Made by a program: the position numbers and the translations under genes. The notes below the pieces were generated by a model. It worked only from the letters and a program-made list of their open reading frames with translations, did not search any database and was not told where the DNA came from. A stretch of 64,000 bases of DNA, taken from NCBI RefSeq assembly GCF_039696035.1, contig NZ_CP155567.1, positions 1,067,501 through 1,131,500 on the forward strand, read 5' to 3'. Shown one piece after another: positions 21,528-31,672 of this stretch. The stretch's first letter is position 1. Each line of letters opens with the position of its first letter. The stretch comes from Microbulbifer sp. SAOS-129_SWC. GTDB taxonomy: Bacteria; Pseudomonadota; Gammaproteobacteria; Pseudomonadales; Cellvibrionaceae.

Positions 21528-22991
21528 TCAATCGGCTGCCTTGGCGGACAGCGGCATCTGTTTGAAGTGGAACCAGCCGTAGGCAATGGCCAGCAGCGGG
21601 CAGATCAGGTTGAACAGCGCGTAGGGCGCGTAGTGCCAGGTGGCTATGCCCAGGGTGCCGCTCATAAAGGCACCGCAGGTGTTCCACGGAATCAGCACCG
21701 AGGTGATGGTGCCGGAGTCTTCCAGTGAGCGCGACAGGTTCAGCCCGTGCAGGCCCATGTCGGCAAAGGCTTCGCGGAACATGCGGCCGGGGATGATGAT
21801 GGCCATGTACTGGTCGCCGGCGGCGGCATTCATGCCGAAGCAGGTGAGTACGGTGGTGGTCACCAGGGCGCCGACCGTTTTCACCCGCGACAGCGCCCAG
21901 TTGACGATGCGCTCGAGGAAGCCGGCTTTCTCCATCGCGCCGCCGAAGGCCATGGCGGAGATAATCAGCCAGATGGTGTTGAGCATGCTGCTCATACCGC
22001 CTTTGGACAGCAGTTCGGCCACATTCTCGTTGCTCGATGTGGATTTATAGCCGTCGAACAGGCTGTACCAGCCGCCCTTCAATACGGACAGGGCGCCGTC
22101 GCCGCCACCGAGCCGGCGCGCGGCATCGGTCTCGAATATCATGCCGATGGCGACGCCCGCCAGTGCGCCGATGATCAGTGTGGGGTAGGCCGGCATCTTG
22201 CGCCAGGCCATGGCGAGAAGCAGAACCAGTGGCAGCAGGCTGACCAGGGAGATATGAAATTCCCCCTGCAGCGCGCCGAGCAGGATGTCGATATCCGCGG
22301 ACTGGGTCTCTGCGACCTGGGTGTTCAGGCCGATGATGGAGAAAATCACCACGGCCAGGGTGAAGGCCGGGATGGTGGTCCACAGCATATGGCGGATGTG
22401 CTGGAACAGATTGTTGGAGGTGACCGCTGCGGCCAGGTTGGTGGTGTCAGACAGCGGCGACATCTTGTCACCGAAATAGGCGCCGGAGATGACGGCCCCG
22501 GCGGTGATTTCCGGGGACAGCTGTAGCGCCTGGGCGATACCGATCAGCGCCACGCCGAGGGTGCCGGCGGTGGTCCAGCTGGAGCCGATGCTGAGGCCGA
22601 CTACGGCGCAGATCAGGCAGCTGGCGGCGTAGAACCACTGCGGCGAGAGGATCTGCACGCCGTAATAGATCATTGATGGCACGGTGCCGGCGAGAATCCA
22701 GCTGCCGATCAGCGCGCCCACGGCGAGCAGGATCAGGATGGCGCCAAACACCAGGCTGATGCCGTGCAGCATGCCGCCTTCCATCTCGTTCCAGGTGTAG
22801 CCGTTTTTCATCCCCACCAGCGCGGCCACGCCGGCGCACAGCAGCAGGGCGATCTGGTTGGGGCCGTAGGAGGAATCGGCGCCGAAAAACTGTACCGATG
22901 CCCACAGCAGGACAATCAGCAGCAGCAGGGGGGTCAGGGCGTCGCCCAGACTGGGCTTGCGGACATCGGGGTTGGTACTGGTCTGACTCAA
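21528..22991 (-). CDS. nhaC: Na+/H+ antiporter NhaC
   Basis: 487 residues from a TTG at 22991, chosen because CAGGAG lies 6-11 nt upstream; longer in-frame extensions to 23105 read as non-coding. About 11-12 hydrophobic helices are visible. Family segments: SSWTTAGTLGVALIGIA, GAVISGAYFGDKMSPLSDTTNLAAAV, GMNAAAGDQYMAIIIPGRMF and GTITSVLIPWNTCGAFMSGTLG. NhaC members exchange Na+ for H+, and some swap malate/lactate; the substrate here is not proven. A sodium-handling role fits a marine lifestyle. Confidence 0.93.
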   Translation of the reverse strand: MSQTSTNPDVRKPSLGDALTPLLLLIVLLWASVQFFGADSSYGPNQIALLLCAGVAALVGMKNGYTWNEMEGGMLHGISLVFGAILILLAVGALIGSWILAGTVPSMIYYGVQILSPQWFYAASCLICAVVGLSIGSSWTTAGTLGVALIGIAQALQLSPEITAGAVISGAYFGDKMSPLSDTTNLAAAVTSNNLFQHIRHMLWTTIPAFTLAVVIFSIIGLNTQVAETQSADIDILLGALQGEFHISLVSLLPLVLLLAMAWRKMPAYPTLIIGALAGVAIGMIFETDAARRLGGGDGALSVLKGGWYSLFDGYKSTSSNENVAELLSKGGMSSMLNTIWLIISAMAFGGAMEKAGFLERIVNWALSRVKTVGALVTTTVLTCFGMNAAAGDQYMAIIIPGRMFREAFADMGLHGLNLSRSLEDSGTITSVLIPWNTCGAFMSGTLGIATWHYAPYALFNLICPLLAIAYGWFHFKQMPLSAKAAD

Positions 22992-23298
22992 GGTGCACTC
23001 CTGGTCTGCTCCGCGATCCGGGCGCGGCCCGGTGGCGGTTTTCATTATCGTTGTGGTCGCGCCGTCTTTGGCGTCAAAGCTGGCTATTCTCCCGGCTGGC
23101 GCCACCGGTGTCTACCGGGACAGCGCGCGCGGTCACAGTTTGTGGCCAACCGGGCGGTCGGCCGCGGCGCTGGTAGTTCGGCGGCGCTTCCGGTATGTTC
23201 TGCGCCGGTCCGGCGCGCCAGCAGCACGCGGACATTCATCCGTTGTCCACAATAAGAAGAGGCCGCCGCGCAGTGTGCGGCGGGCAGGTAGTGATTTC
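22992..23298. other. Intergenic region between divergent nhaC and acyltransferase
   Basis: 307 bp, GC-rich, containing both promoters. No repeat, hairpin or small gene stood out. Open frames across it are low-quality extensions of the flanking genes. Confidence 0.4.
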
Positions 23299-24468
23299 AT
23301 GAGAGCAAGTGAGTTGGATCCGGCCCAGTTCGAGGACATCCGCCCCTATCGCGACGACGAGGCGCGGGCGGTACTCGACCGGCTGATTGCCGATCCCGAG
23401 ATGTCCCATGCGGCCGCCCACTTCCTGGTGCCCAAACTGGCCAAGCTGGAGGGGCCGATCGCCTGGCTGGTGCGGCAGTTCCTGCGCTTCGAGTTTCGCC
23501 GCGCGAAGAATATTCGCGGCGTGCAGGAAGTCGTGGCCAAGTACATGGACCTGGTGTTGCGACGCACCACCAGCGAATTCACCATTTCCGGTCTGGATAC
23601 CCTGCCCAGGGACCGCGCCTGCCTGTTTGTCAGCAACCACCGGGATATCGCCATGGATCCGGCGCTGGCCATTCTCAGCATGTTCAAGGAAGGTCATGAG
23701 ACCTCCCGTATCGCCATCGGCGACAACCTGCTGACCAAGCAGTTTGCCACCGACATCATGAAGTTGAACAAGAGCTTCGTGGTCAAGCGCAACGCCGGCA
23801 GTCGCCGCGAGAAGCTGCAGGCCGCCACCCAGCTGTCCAATTATATCTACCACTCGGTGGTCAACGACAACGAGCATGTATGGATTGCCCAGCGTTCCGG
23901 GCGCGCCAAAGACGGGTTGGACCGCACCAACCCGGCGCTGGCGGCGATGTTCGCGATGACCAAGGACAAGGAAACCCCGTTTGCGGACTTCTGGCGCAAG
24001 TTGCATATAGTGCCGCTGTCGATCTCCTACGAGTGGGATCCCTGCGACGCGAAGAAAGCCAAGCAGCTGTACTTCGAGGAACACAAGGAGTACCGCAAGG
24101 GCAAGCACGAGGACCTGGGGGCCATCGCCAAGGGCATCACCGGCTTCAAGGGACATGTGCACACCGCTTTCGGCACGCCCATCGAGGGGGATTTCAACGA
24201 TGCCACCAGCCTGGCCGAGGAGATCGACCGCCAGGTGATTGGCAACTACGTGCTGCACCCGACCAACCTGATCGCCTACCAGATGCTCTACGGTGAGGCG
24301 CCGCAACTGCCGGTGGGCTACCCGGCGAAGCCCTGGCACCCCGACGAGCACGCCGACACCCGCGCCAAGTTCATCGAGCGCATGGACAACATCGACGAGC
24401 GCTGGCGCGACAAAGCCATCCAGGGCTACGCCAACCCGGTGGTGTCCAGGCTCGCCTACGAGAACTAG
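23299..24468 (+). CDS. 1-acyl-sn-glycerol-3-phosphate acyltransferase-like (PlsC domain) protein
   Basis: 389 residues from ATG 23299. The acyltransferase NHxxxxD motif is SNHRDIAMDP at about residues 115-120, followed by ETSRIAIGDNLLTKQ and the glycerophosphate-binding block IAQRSGRAKDGLDRTNP, in place of the usual FPEGT. No strong TM helix, so the protein may be peripheral. It resembles the larger PlsC-like proteins whose acceptor lipid is not defined. An in-frame extension to 22993 is rejected as it reads GC-shadow sequence without an SD. Confidence 0.85.
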   Translation: MRASELDPAQFEDIRPYRDDEARAVLDRLIADPEMSHAAAHFLVPKLAKLEGPIAWLVRQFLRFEFRRAKNIRGVQEVVAKYMDLVLRRTTSEFTISGLDTLPRDRACLFVSNHRDIAMDPALAILSMFKEGHETSRIAIGDNLLTKQFATDIMKLNKSFVVKRNAGSRREKLQAATQLSNYIYHSVVNDNEHVWIAQRSGRAKDGLDRTNPALAAMFAMTKDKETPFADFWRKLHIVPLSISYEWDPCDAKKAKQLYFEEHKEYRKGKHEDLGAIAKGITGFKGHVHTAFGTPIEGDFNDATSLAEEIDRQVIGNYVLHPTNLIAYQMLYGEAPQLPVGYPAKPWHPDEHADTRAKFIERMDNIDERWRDKAIQGYANPVVSRLAYEN

Positions 24469-24589
24469 TGACCCCGCCAAGCGGGTGGGGCGCAGGGACG
24501 CGCCTCGTGAATGCGAAATGGGCTCTGTGGGCTGATTTCCGTTATCATTCCGCATTCCAACCCTATCACTCCGCATCAGAATCTCCCGC

Positions 24590-26746
24590 GTGTTAAACGA
24601 CGATCACAAGAAAGCCATCCAGACCGCCTACAGCCAGTTCCTCGCCGGCCGTGACCTCAAGGCCCGCTACGGGCAGAAACTGATGGTGGCGGCCATTGCG
24701 CGCACCCTCGGCGGTATCGTCCAGAACGGTGCCGGCGAGCGCGACGTGGGCAAGAGCGACGGCGAGCATATCTGCGTGGTGGAGGCCGGCACCGGCACCG
24801 GTAAAACGGTGGCCTACCTGCTCGCCGCCATCCCGCTGGCCCAGGCCCAGGACAAGAAGCTGGTGGTATCGACCGCGACGGTGGCGCTGCAGGAGCAGAT
24901 CGTGCACAAGGACCTGCCGGAAGTGGCGCGTCACAGCGGTCTCAAATTCGAATTCAGCCTGGCCAAGGGCCGCGGCCGCTACCTGTGCCTGTCGAAGCTG
25001 GACCAGCTGCTGTCGGGCCTGACCGACAGCGGCGCCGGCTTCAGCCTCGGCCTCTATGCGGACGAGCAGCCGCAGGTGGACGAGAGCGGGGCCAAACTGT
25101 ACCGGGATATGGCCGACCAGCTCGCCACCGGCAGCTGGGATGGCGATCGTGACAACTGGCCCGAGACCATCGAGGTGGCGGACTGGAGCCGCGTGACCAC
25201 TGATCACCGCCAGTGCAGCGGGCGCCGCTGTCCGCATGTGACCAACTGCAGCTTCTTCCGCGCCCGCGAGCGCCTCGGCAAGACTGAAGTGATCGTCGCC
25301 AACCACGACCTGCTGCTGGCCGACCTGGCCCTCGGCGGCGGCGCCATCCTGCCGCCGCCGGAAGAGACGATCTACGTCCTCGACGAGGCCCACCACCTGC
25401 CGGACAAGGCGCTCAATCACTTCGCCCATCACAGCCGCGTCGGTGCTTCCACCGGCTGGCTCGACCAGGCCAACAAGAATCTGGGGCAGATGTTGGGGGA
25501 AATCGGCGACGGCGCCGAGCTGGATCGCGGCGGCGAGGAACTGCCGGCACTGCTGACTTCGGCCAAGCAGGGCCTGGAGCAGATGTGGCCGCTGATCGAA
25601 GAGCAGTGCGAGTTCGAGGACGAGCGTGGCAATAGCTCTTCACCAGGCCGCAGCGCTCGCCACCGCTTCGAGGGCGGCGTGGTGCCGGAGTCGATGATGC
25701 AGCTGGCGGAAAAGCTGCGCGAGGATTTCGACGAGCTGGAAGCGGTGCTCGGCAAGATGCTGCAGAGGGCACAGAAACTGCTGGAAGACCCGCATTCGCC
25801 CGTGCCGGCGGTAGACCTCGAGCGCTGGTACCCGCAGCTGGGCAGCTGGTACGGCCGCGCCGAGGCCAACCTGCAGCTGTGGGCCAATTACGCCCGCGAG
25901 GACGCCGCCGGCGCGCTGCCACAGGCGCGCTGGGTGACGCTGGTGGACTGGGGCGGCTCCACCGATTTCGAGGTGTGCAGCTCGCCGATCCTGGCCGGCA
26001 AGACCCTTGAATACAGCCTCTGGCGCCGCTGTTTCGGCGCCGTGCTGACCTCCGCCACGCTCACCGCGCTGGGCAAATTCGATCGCCTGAAGATGCGCGC
26101 CGGCACCCCGGACAACGCCAGCTACCAGGTGGTGCCCAGCCCGTTCGACTTCTCCCGCGCCACGCTGCAGGTACCCGCTGCGGCGGTGGATGCCGGGCGC
26201 GCCGACGAGCACACCGATGCGGTAATCGACACCCTGCCGCAACTGCTCGATGGCGACGGCGGCGCGCTGGTGCTGTTCTCTTCGCGCCGGCAGATGGAGA
26301 CGGTGTACGAATCCCTGCCCGGCACCTGGCGCAACCGCATCGTGATGCAGGGGCAGAAATCCCGTCAGCAGCTGCTGGAGATTCACCGTGAGACAGTTGA
26401 CGGTGGCGGCCGCAGCGTGCTGTTCGGTCTCGCCAGTTTCGCCGAGGGGCTCGACCTGCCCGGCGACTACTGTCGCCACGTGGTCATCGCCAAACTGCCG
26501 TTCTCGGTGCCGGATGATCCGATCGAGGCGGCACTGGCGGAGTGGATCGAGGCCAAGGGCGGCAACCCGTTTATGCAGATAGCGGTGCCCGACGCGGCGC
26601 TGAAACTGGTGCAGGCCTGCGGGCGCCTGCTGCGCACCGAGGGCGACAGCGGTACCGTGACCCTGCTGGACCGGCGTATCGTCACGCGCCGCTATGGCCG
26701 CGCGATCCTCGATTCACTGCCGCCGTTCAGTCGCAGAATTGAGTAA
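24590..26746 (+). CDS. dinG: ATP-dependent DNA helicase DinG
   Basis: 718 residues, the size of E. coli DinG. An XPD-like 5' to 3' helicase with an iron-sulphur cluster that unwinds R-loops and D-loops (family knowledge). Walker A is EAGTGTGKTVAYL, the DEAH box VLDEAHHLPD. The four Fe-S cysteines are visible in GRYLCLSK and CSGRRCPHVTNC. C-terminal motifs: LFSSRRQMETVYESL, FGLASFAEGLDLPG and QACGRLLRTEGD. GTG start at 24590 with no clear SD. The yqcC-like gene follows 10 bp later. Confidence 0.96.
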   Translation: MLNDDHKKAIQTAYSQFLAGRDLKARYGQKLMVAAIARTLGGIVQNGAGERDVGKSDGEHICVVEAGTGTGKTVAYLLAAIPLAQAQDKKLVVSTATVALQEQIVHKDLPEVARHSGLKFEFSLAKGRGRYLCLSKLDQLLSGLTDSGAGFSLGLYADEQPQVDESGAKLYRDMADQLATGSWDGDRDNWPETIEVADWSRVTTDHRQCSGRRCPHVTNCSFFRARERLGKTEVIVANHDLLLADLALGGGAILPPPEETIYVLDEAHHLPDKALNHFAHHSRVGASTGWLDQANKNLGQMLGEIGDGAELDRGGEELPALLTSAKQGLEQMWPLIEEQCEFEDERGNSSSPGRSARHRFEGGVVPESMMQLAEKLREDFDELEAVLGKMLQRAQKLLEDPHSPVPAVDLERWYPQLGSWYGRAEANLQLWANYAREDAAGALPQARWVTLVDWGGSTDFEVCSSPILAGKTLEYSLWRRCFGAVLTSATLTALGKFDRLKMRAGTPDNASYQVVPSPFDFSRATLQVPAAAVDAGRADEHTDAVIDTLPQLLDGDGGALVLFSSRRQMETVYESLPGTWRNRIVMQGQKSRQQLLEIHRETVDGGGRSVLFGLASFAEGLDLPGDYCRHVVIAKLPFSVPDDPIEAALAEWIEAKGGNPFMQIAVPDAALKLVQACGRLLRTEGDSGTVTLLDRRIVTRRYGRAILDSLPPFSRRIE

Positions 26747-26756
26747 AGTGAGTGTT

Positions 26757-27083
26757 ATGAATCCGATATACGACGACGTCGCCACCCTGCTGCTGAAGCT
26801 GGAAACGGAACTGCGCCGGCTGCAGCTGTGGCAGGACGAGGTGCCGCCGGCCGAGGCGCTGGCGAGTACCGAACCCTTCTGCGTGGACACCCTGTCGCTG
26901 CCGCAGTGGCTGCAGTTCGTGTTTCTGCCGCGCATGATCGAGCTGCTCGAGGGGGCGCGACCGCTGCCCACCGCGTGCGGCATCGCGCCCATCGCCGAGG
27001 AGTATTTCCGCGGCGGCGACTACACCGCCGGTGAGCTGATCCAGCTGCTGGAGGAAATCGACGCGCGCTTGCAGCGCGGCTGA
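26757..27083 (+). CDS. YqcC family protein
   Basis: 108 residues from ATG 26757. It matches YqcC-type proteins (DVATLLLKLETELRRLQLW, FCVDTLSLPQWLQFVFLPRM, PLPTACGIAPIAEEYF), small helical soluble proteins of unknown function that often sit next to truC in enterics. Here it follows dinG and converges with kmo. No catalytic motif seen. Confidence 0.8.
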   Translation: MNPIYDDVATLLLKLETELRRLQLWQDEVPPAEALASTEPFCVDTLSLPQWLQFVFLPRMIELLEGARPLPTACGIAPIAEEYFRGGDYTAGELIQLLEEIDARLQRG

Positions 27084-27092
27084 CAAACCGGG

Positions 27093-28451
27093 CTAACCCA
27101 ATCGCTCTGCCACCAGCCGCTCGGCCCTGCCCCAGTCCACCTGGTCGGCGCTGTCGATGTCCGCGGCCAGTTCGGACAGTATTCCCCTGTTGATCTCGCC
27201 CCTGCGCTGCGCCTCGGCGTAGGGCAGCCGGTGGAACATCACCATCGAGTAGCGCGGCGTAAAGCGCTCGGGGAAGCGCTTTTCCAGCTCAAAGCCGATG
27301 GCCTTCTTGAGGATGAACTTGGGGTCGCGCACCGAGTCGCGCATTTCGGTGTAGTTCTCCAGCGCCATATCGGCGATGGCGTTGGCATCGGGAATGCGCG
27401 CGGCACTGTAGTCGGCAAAGATCTTGTGCCAGTTGCCGGGTTCGCGCTGCATCAGTTCGTTCAGCAGTGCACAGTCCTCGAAGCCGCAATTCATGCCCTG
27501 GCCGTGGAAGGGCACCAGCGCATGGGCGGCGTCGCCGATCAGGATCGCGCGCTCATCCAGGTTCCAGGGGGCACAGCGCACCGTGCCCAGGTGGCCGGTG
27601 GGATTGTCGAAGAAATCCTGCAGCAGGTTGGGAATCAGCGGCATCACCTTGGGGAAGAACTGGCGGAAAAACGCCTTTACCGCCTCCGCCGTGGTCAGTG
27701 TGGCGAAGCTCGGGCCGTCCGCCGCGGACGCCGGCAGGAACAGGGTAACGGTGAAGCTGCCGTCCAGATTGGGCAGGGCGATCAGCATAAAGCCGCCGCG
27801 CGGCCAGATATGCAGCGCGTGCTTCTCCAGCTGGAAACTGCCGTGTGCGCCCGCGGGAATTTCCAGTTCCTTGTACTGGTGACCCAGTGGCTCCACGGTT
27901 TCCTGCCAGGCCCCCTTTCCGAGTGCCGCGCCGAGCAGCGCGCGGCTGCGCGAACCGGCCCCGTCGGCACCGATAAAACGGCCGAATGTCACGGTTCTCT
28001 GTTCTCCGCTGTCGCCGTTGGTGAAAGTCGCGCGCTTGCCAGCGAAATCGATGGTGCGCAGCGCCTGGCTAAAGTGAACCTTCACTTTGCCGCTCTCCTC
28101 GGCGGCGTCCAGCAACAGGGCATTCAGGCCACCGCGGGACACGGAGTAGATGACCTCTTCCGGTTTCTGGCCATAGGGCTGCAGGGTGGCACCGCCATCG
28201 CCGTCGTGCACCATGCGCCCACGCATCGGAATCAGCAGGCGCGATACCCGCTCCATCAGTCCCAGTTGTTCCAGTGCGTGAATGCCGCGGTTGGCCAGTG
28301 CCAGGTTAATGGAGCGGCCGGCGGAAATATCGTGCCGGCGCAGGTCGGCGCGCTGTTCGAATATTTCCACCTCAAAGCCCTGGCGGGCGAAGAAGCATGC
28401 GGCCATGGCGCCGACCAGGCCGCCGCCGGCGATTACGATTTTTTCAGTCAT
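27093..28451 (-). CDS. kmo: Kynurenine 3-monooxygenase
   Basis: 452 residues. An FAD-dependent aromatic hydroxylase converting L-kynurenine to 3-hydroxykynurenine with NADPH and O2. FAD motifs: IAGGGLVGAMAACFFARQG at the N-terminus, FIGADGAGSRSR in the middle, and ILIGDAAHALVPFHGQGMNCG (the GD motif). The C-terminal part is long and soluble rather than strongly hydrophobic. Last gene of the nine-gene minus-strand cluster; 16 bp after kynU. Confidence 0.95.
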   Translation of the reverse strand: MTEKIVIAGGGLVGAMAACFFARQGFEVEIFEQRADLRRHDISAGRSINLALANRGIHALEQLGLMERVSRLLIPMRGRMVHDGDGGATLQPYGQKPEEVIYSVSRGGLNALLLDAAEESGKVKVHFSQALRTIDFAGKRATFTNGDSGEQRTVTFGRFIGADGAGSRSRALLGAALGKGAWQETVEPLGHQYKELEIPAGAHGSFQLEKHALHIWPRGGFMLIALPNLDGSFTVTLFLPASAADGPSFATLTTAEAVKAFFRQFFPKVMPLIPNLLQDFFDNPTGHLGTVRCAPWNLDERAILIGDAAHALVPFHGQGMNCGFEDCALLNELMQREPGNWHKIFADYSAARIPDANAIADMALENYTEMRDSVRDPKFILKKAIGFELEKRFPERFTPRYSMVMFHRLPYAEAQRRGEINRGILSELAADIDSADQVDWGRAERLVAERLG

Positions 28452-28467
28452 CGAAAAACCCCGTCTA

Positions 28468-29748
28468 CTATTCGTTGCAGGCCGCGGCCAGTATTTCCAC
28501 GAAGCGGTGGACGTCCTCGAAGCTGTTGTACAGCGGCACCGGTGCGATGCGAATCACGTTCGGTTCGCGCCAGTCGCAGGTCACGCCGTGGTCTTCCAGG
28601 CGCTGGTGCACCGCGCGCCCGCTCAGGTGTCGGGCATCGCAGCACAGCGACAGCTGGCAGCCGCGCTGCTGTGGGTCGAGCGGTGTGATGATGTTGATAA
28701 ATTCGCTGGCGTGCTGTTCGAGCAGGAACTGCAGGTAGGCGGTCAGCTTTTCCGACTTCTCGCGCAGTGGCACCATGCCGCCGGCCTCCTGGAAAATATC
28801 CAGTGAGGCGCGGATCGCTGCCAGCGACAGGATTGGCGGATTGGAAAGCTGCCAGCCCTCGGCGGTGGGAATGGGCTGGAAACGGTTTTCCATGCGGAAA
28901 CGGCTCTCTTTGTCGTGACCCCACCAGCCGGCAAAGCGCGGCAGCGCGGTATTGCTGGCATGGCGGCGGTGCACGAAGCAGCCACCCACGGCGCCGGGGC
29001 CGGAATTCAGGTATTTGTACGAACACCAGCAGGCGAAGTCCACCTGCCAGTCGTGCAGTTGCAGCGGTACATTCCCCACTGCGTGCGCGAGGTCGAAACC
29101 GACGGTGATGCCGCGCGCCTGCGCCGACCGGGTAATGTCCGCGATATTCCACCACTGCCCGGTGTAATACTGCACCCCCGGCAGCAGCATCAGCGCGATG
29201 CTGTCGCCCTGTTCACGGATCAGCGCGTCGATATCCTCGCGGCGCACCAGCTCCTCGCCCTCGCGCGGTTTCAGCAGCAGCATGCCCTCGGCGGGATCTA
29301 TGCCGTGAAAGCGCAGCTGGCTCTCCACCGCGTAGTGATCGGAGGGGAAGGCGTGATCCTCGATAACAATCTTGAAGCGCTCGCTGGTCGGCTGGTAGAA
29401 GGTCACCATCATCAGGTGCAGGTTGGTGGTGAGGGAGTTCATCACCACCACCTCGTCGGCGCCGGCGCCGACCAGGGCCGCGGAGGATTCGGCCAGGAAT
29501 TCGTGGTAGGGCATCCATGGATGCTCGCCGGAAAAGTGGCCCTTCACGCCCAGCGCCGCCCATTTGTCGAGCTCCTCGGTGACAGTGTCGCGTGCGCGTT
29601 TGGGCTGCAGTCCCAGCGAGTTGCCGCACAGGTAGATTTCCGCACTGCCGTCGCTGCGCCGGGGAAAGTTGAACGCATTGCGGAAGCGCGCCAGCGGGTC
29701 GTCCCGGTCCAATTGCCTGGCGAATGCCAGGCCGGTTTCGAATTGCAT
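28468..29748 (-). CDS. kynU: Kynureninase
   Basis: 426 residues, PLP fold-type I. Hydrolyses kynurenine or 3-hydroxykynurenine to (3-hydroxy)anthranilate and alanine. The PLP lysine is about residue 245 in CWCSYKYLNSGPGAVGG; IYLCGNSLGLQPK at the start and VGFDLAHAVGNVPLQLHDW are family signatures. With kmo downstream, the operon should yield 3-hydroxyanthranilate for the dioxygenase encoded upstream. Confidence 0.96.
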   Translation of the reverse strand: MQFETGLAFARQLDRDDPLARFRNAFNFPRRSDGSAEIYLCGNSLGLQPKRARDTVTEELDKWAALGVKGHFSGEHPWMPYHEFLAESSAALVGAGADEVVVMNSLTTNLHLMMVTFYQPTSERFKIVIEDHAFPSDHYAVESQLRFHGIDPAEGMLLLKPREGEELVRREDIDALIREQGDSIALMLLPGVQYYTGQWWNIADITRSAQARGITVGFDLAHAVGNVPLQLHDWQVDFACWCSYKYLNSGPGAVGGCFVHRRHASNTALPRFAGWWGHDKESRFRMENRFQPIPTAEGWQLSNPPILSLAAIRASLDIFQEAGGMVPLREKSEKLTAYLQFLLEQHASEFINIITPLDPQQRGCQLSLCCDARHLSGRAVHQRLEDHGVTCDWREPNVIRIAPVPLYNSFEDVHRFVEILAAACNE

Positions 29749-29800
29749 ACTGCTGAACTCTCTATAGGCTCTATTGTTATTGTGCGAACTTCAATTCAGG

Positions 29801-30631
29801 TTATTCCGCCAGCTCGAGCGGAAACAGTACCGGGCGGCTGGGTGCCGCATCGGTTTTGAACGGGGGAATCTGCAGGTTGAGCAGGTAGAGCCCGTCGGCC
29901 ACACTGTCCGGCACAAACACCATTTCCGTCACCGAACGCTGTTGCCTGGCACCGGCGTTGAGGTGGTGACTGCCGGAATCGATATTCCAGAAACTGTGGT
30001 GGTTGGCCAGCAGGCCCTGGTCGAACATCTTGTCGATGCTGGGGAAGTCCACCAGCAGGTGGTCGAAACCCAGCAGTAACGCCATGGCCTCACTGGAGAA
30101 GAAAACCGGCGGCGGCCCGCTGGCCGCGTCCGCATAGGCGCGGGAGAATTTTTCCTCGCTGTTGGGCAGGGTTCTGATGACGACTGCGCCGCAGTGCGGC
30201 GCCCGCGGTTGCTCGGCCAGTGCCTCGGCCAGGCGCCGCGCGCTGATCACCAGATCGCCGGGCTCCGGGTTGGGTGTGTAGTGCTCATTGCAGCCACCCA
30301 GTGTTTCCGCTTCCAGGCTGATGACGGTGCACGGCACCAGCAGCGGTGACAGCATGTCACCCACTGGTATCAGCTCGTCGACGATATGGCTGAGCGATTC
30401 CGTGTGCGTGCCGTTGCAGTGGGGCACAATGGTCAGCTGCGAGACATTGCAGCTGCCACCGCGGCGGGTGTCGCCGACGAAACCGTCCGCCTCCAGGGCC
30501 ATGGCGGAAGCCACCGGGGCACCGAAGTGGTTGGGCTGTTTGCCGTCGAACTCCAGCGGGATCGCCAGGCTCACCGCATTGTCGGTGTCCACGCGGTAAT
30601 CACATCCATCCAGTTCAAAGGTCAGTTTCAT
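29801..30631 (-). CDS. Cyclase family metal-dependent hydrolase, probable arylformamidase-like
   Basis: 276 residues from the ATG at 30631; its ATGA overlaps the stop of the decarboxylase gene, indicating coupling. It belongs to the cyclase family (Pfam Cyclase), where a metal site lies in an HxGTHxD-like motif; here it reads [13 protein letters not shown], with the second ligand acidic residue as Glu. KynB, the bacterial N-formylkynurenine formamidase, is in this family and the setting suggests that job, but the sequence is not a close KynB type. It is more like the uncharacterised longer cyclases. An ORF extension to 30928 is antisense shadow. Confidence 0.75.
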   Translation of the reverse strand: MKLTFELDGCDYRVDTDNAVSLAIPLEFDGKQPNHFGAPVASAMALEADGFVGDTRRGGSCNVSQLTIVPHCNGTHTESLSHIVDELIPVGDMLSPLLVPCTVISLEAETLGGCNEHYTPNPEPGDLVISARRLAEALAEQPRAPHCGAVVIRTLPNSEEKFSRAYADAASGPPPVFFSSEAMALLLGFDHLLVDFPSIDKMFDQGLLANHHSFWNIDSGSHHLNAGARQQRSVTEMVFVPDSVADGLYLLNLQIPPFKTDAAPSRPVLFPLELAE

Positions 30632-31668
30632 CCGGCGGCCTCCGTCTGTGAGCCTGTGTTGTAAAACTGTGTCTTTTCCAGCCCCAGCCACTCCAGCGCG
30701 GAGCCGTGCAGCAGGCGCGCCTTGATCCCGTCGTCGAGCGCCATCGACTTGATCAGCTTGCCCGGCTCCAGTTCGCCGAGCGGGAAGGGGTAGTCGCTGC
30801 CCAGCGCGATGCGCTCGGGGCCGGCCAGGTCGAGCAGGTATTTGAGCATCAGCGGGTCGTGCACCAGCGAGTCGAAATAGATCCGCTGCAGGTAGTCGCG
30901 CGGGTTGGTGCCGTTGTCCACCGCACACAGATCCGGGCGCACATTGAAGCCGTGCTCAATACGGCCGATGGTGCTGGGGAAGGCGCCGCCGCCATGGGCA
31001 AAGGCCACGCGCAGTTGCGGGAATTTCTCCAGCACGCCGCCGAAGATCATCGAACAGATGGCGCGCGAGGTTTCCGCCGGCATGCCCACCAGCCACGGCA
31101 GCCAGTATTTGGGCATGTCTTCGCGCCCGGCCATTTCCCACGGATGGACGAAAACCGCTGCGCCGAGAGATTGCGCCGCCTCCCATACCGGATACAGGTT
31201 TTCGTCGCACAGGTTCCAGCCGTTGACGTGGGAACCGATCTGCACACCGGCCAGCCCTAGCTGCGAGACACAGCGCTCCAGTTCCGCGACGGCCAGCTCC
31301 GGCGCCTGCATCGGCAGTGTGCCGAGGCCGATAAAGCGTTGCGGCTGCGCGGCGACCACGCCGGCGATGTGATCGTTCAGCAGTTTGGACAGATCCAGTG
31401 CGTGCTCCGGCTTGGCCCAGTAGCTGAACATGACCGGCACCGTGGACAGTACCTGCACATGCACGCCGTGCTGGTCGCACTCGCGCATGCGCACGTCCGC
31501 GTCCCAGCAGTTGCTGTCGATTTCCCGGAAGAACTTGTCGCCCTGCATCATGCGCGCACAGCCGCACTTGTGGTGGTCCAGGTGAATGAACCCACCGTAG
31601 CCGTAACGCTGTTTCAGGTCGGGCCAGTTCTCCGGCAGTATGTGGGTGTGGATATCGATGGTCAGCAC
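30628..31668 (-). CDS. 2-amino-3-carboxymuconate-6-semialdehyde decarboxylase (ACMSD)
   Basis: 346 residues, amidohydrolase fold. It decarboxylates 2-amino-3-carboxymuconate semialdehyde to 2-aminomuconate semialdehyde. Metal ligands: H7 and H9 in IDIHTHIL, the His of VFVHPWEM, and the late Asp of [23 protein letters not shown] and [21 protein letters not shown] are ACMSD signatures. It is equivalent to nbaD. Four bp after the dioxygenase gene and overlapping the cyclase gene by 4 bp. Confidence 0.95.
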   Translation of the reverse strand: MLTIDIHTHILPENWPDLKQRYGYGGFIHLDHHKCGCARMMQGDKFFREIDSNCWDADVRMRECDQHGVHVQVLSTVPVMFSYWAKPEHALDLSKLLNDHIAGVVAAQPQRFIGLGTLPMQAPELAVAELERCVSQLGLAGVQIGSHVNGWNLCDENLYPVWEAAQSLGAAVFVHPWEMAGREDMPKYWLPWLVGMPAETSRAICSMIFGGVLEKFPQLRVAFAHGGGAFPSTIGRIEHGFNVRPDLCAVDNGTNPRDYLQRIYFDSLVHDPLMLKYLLDLAGPERIALGSDYPFPLGELEPGKLIKSMALDDGIKARLLHGSALEWLGLEKTQFYNTGSQTEAAG

Positions 31669-31672
31669 GGTA

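Noticed and set aside
22993-23298. N-terminal extension of the acyltransferase
   Set aside because: Arg/Gly/Ala-rich shadow sequence without an SD that overlaps the nhaC control region.
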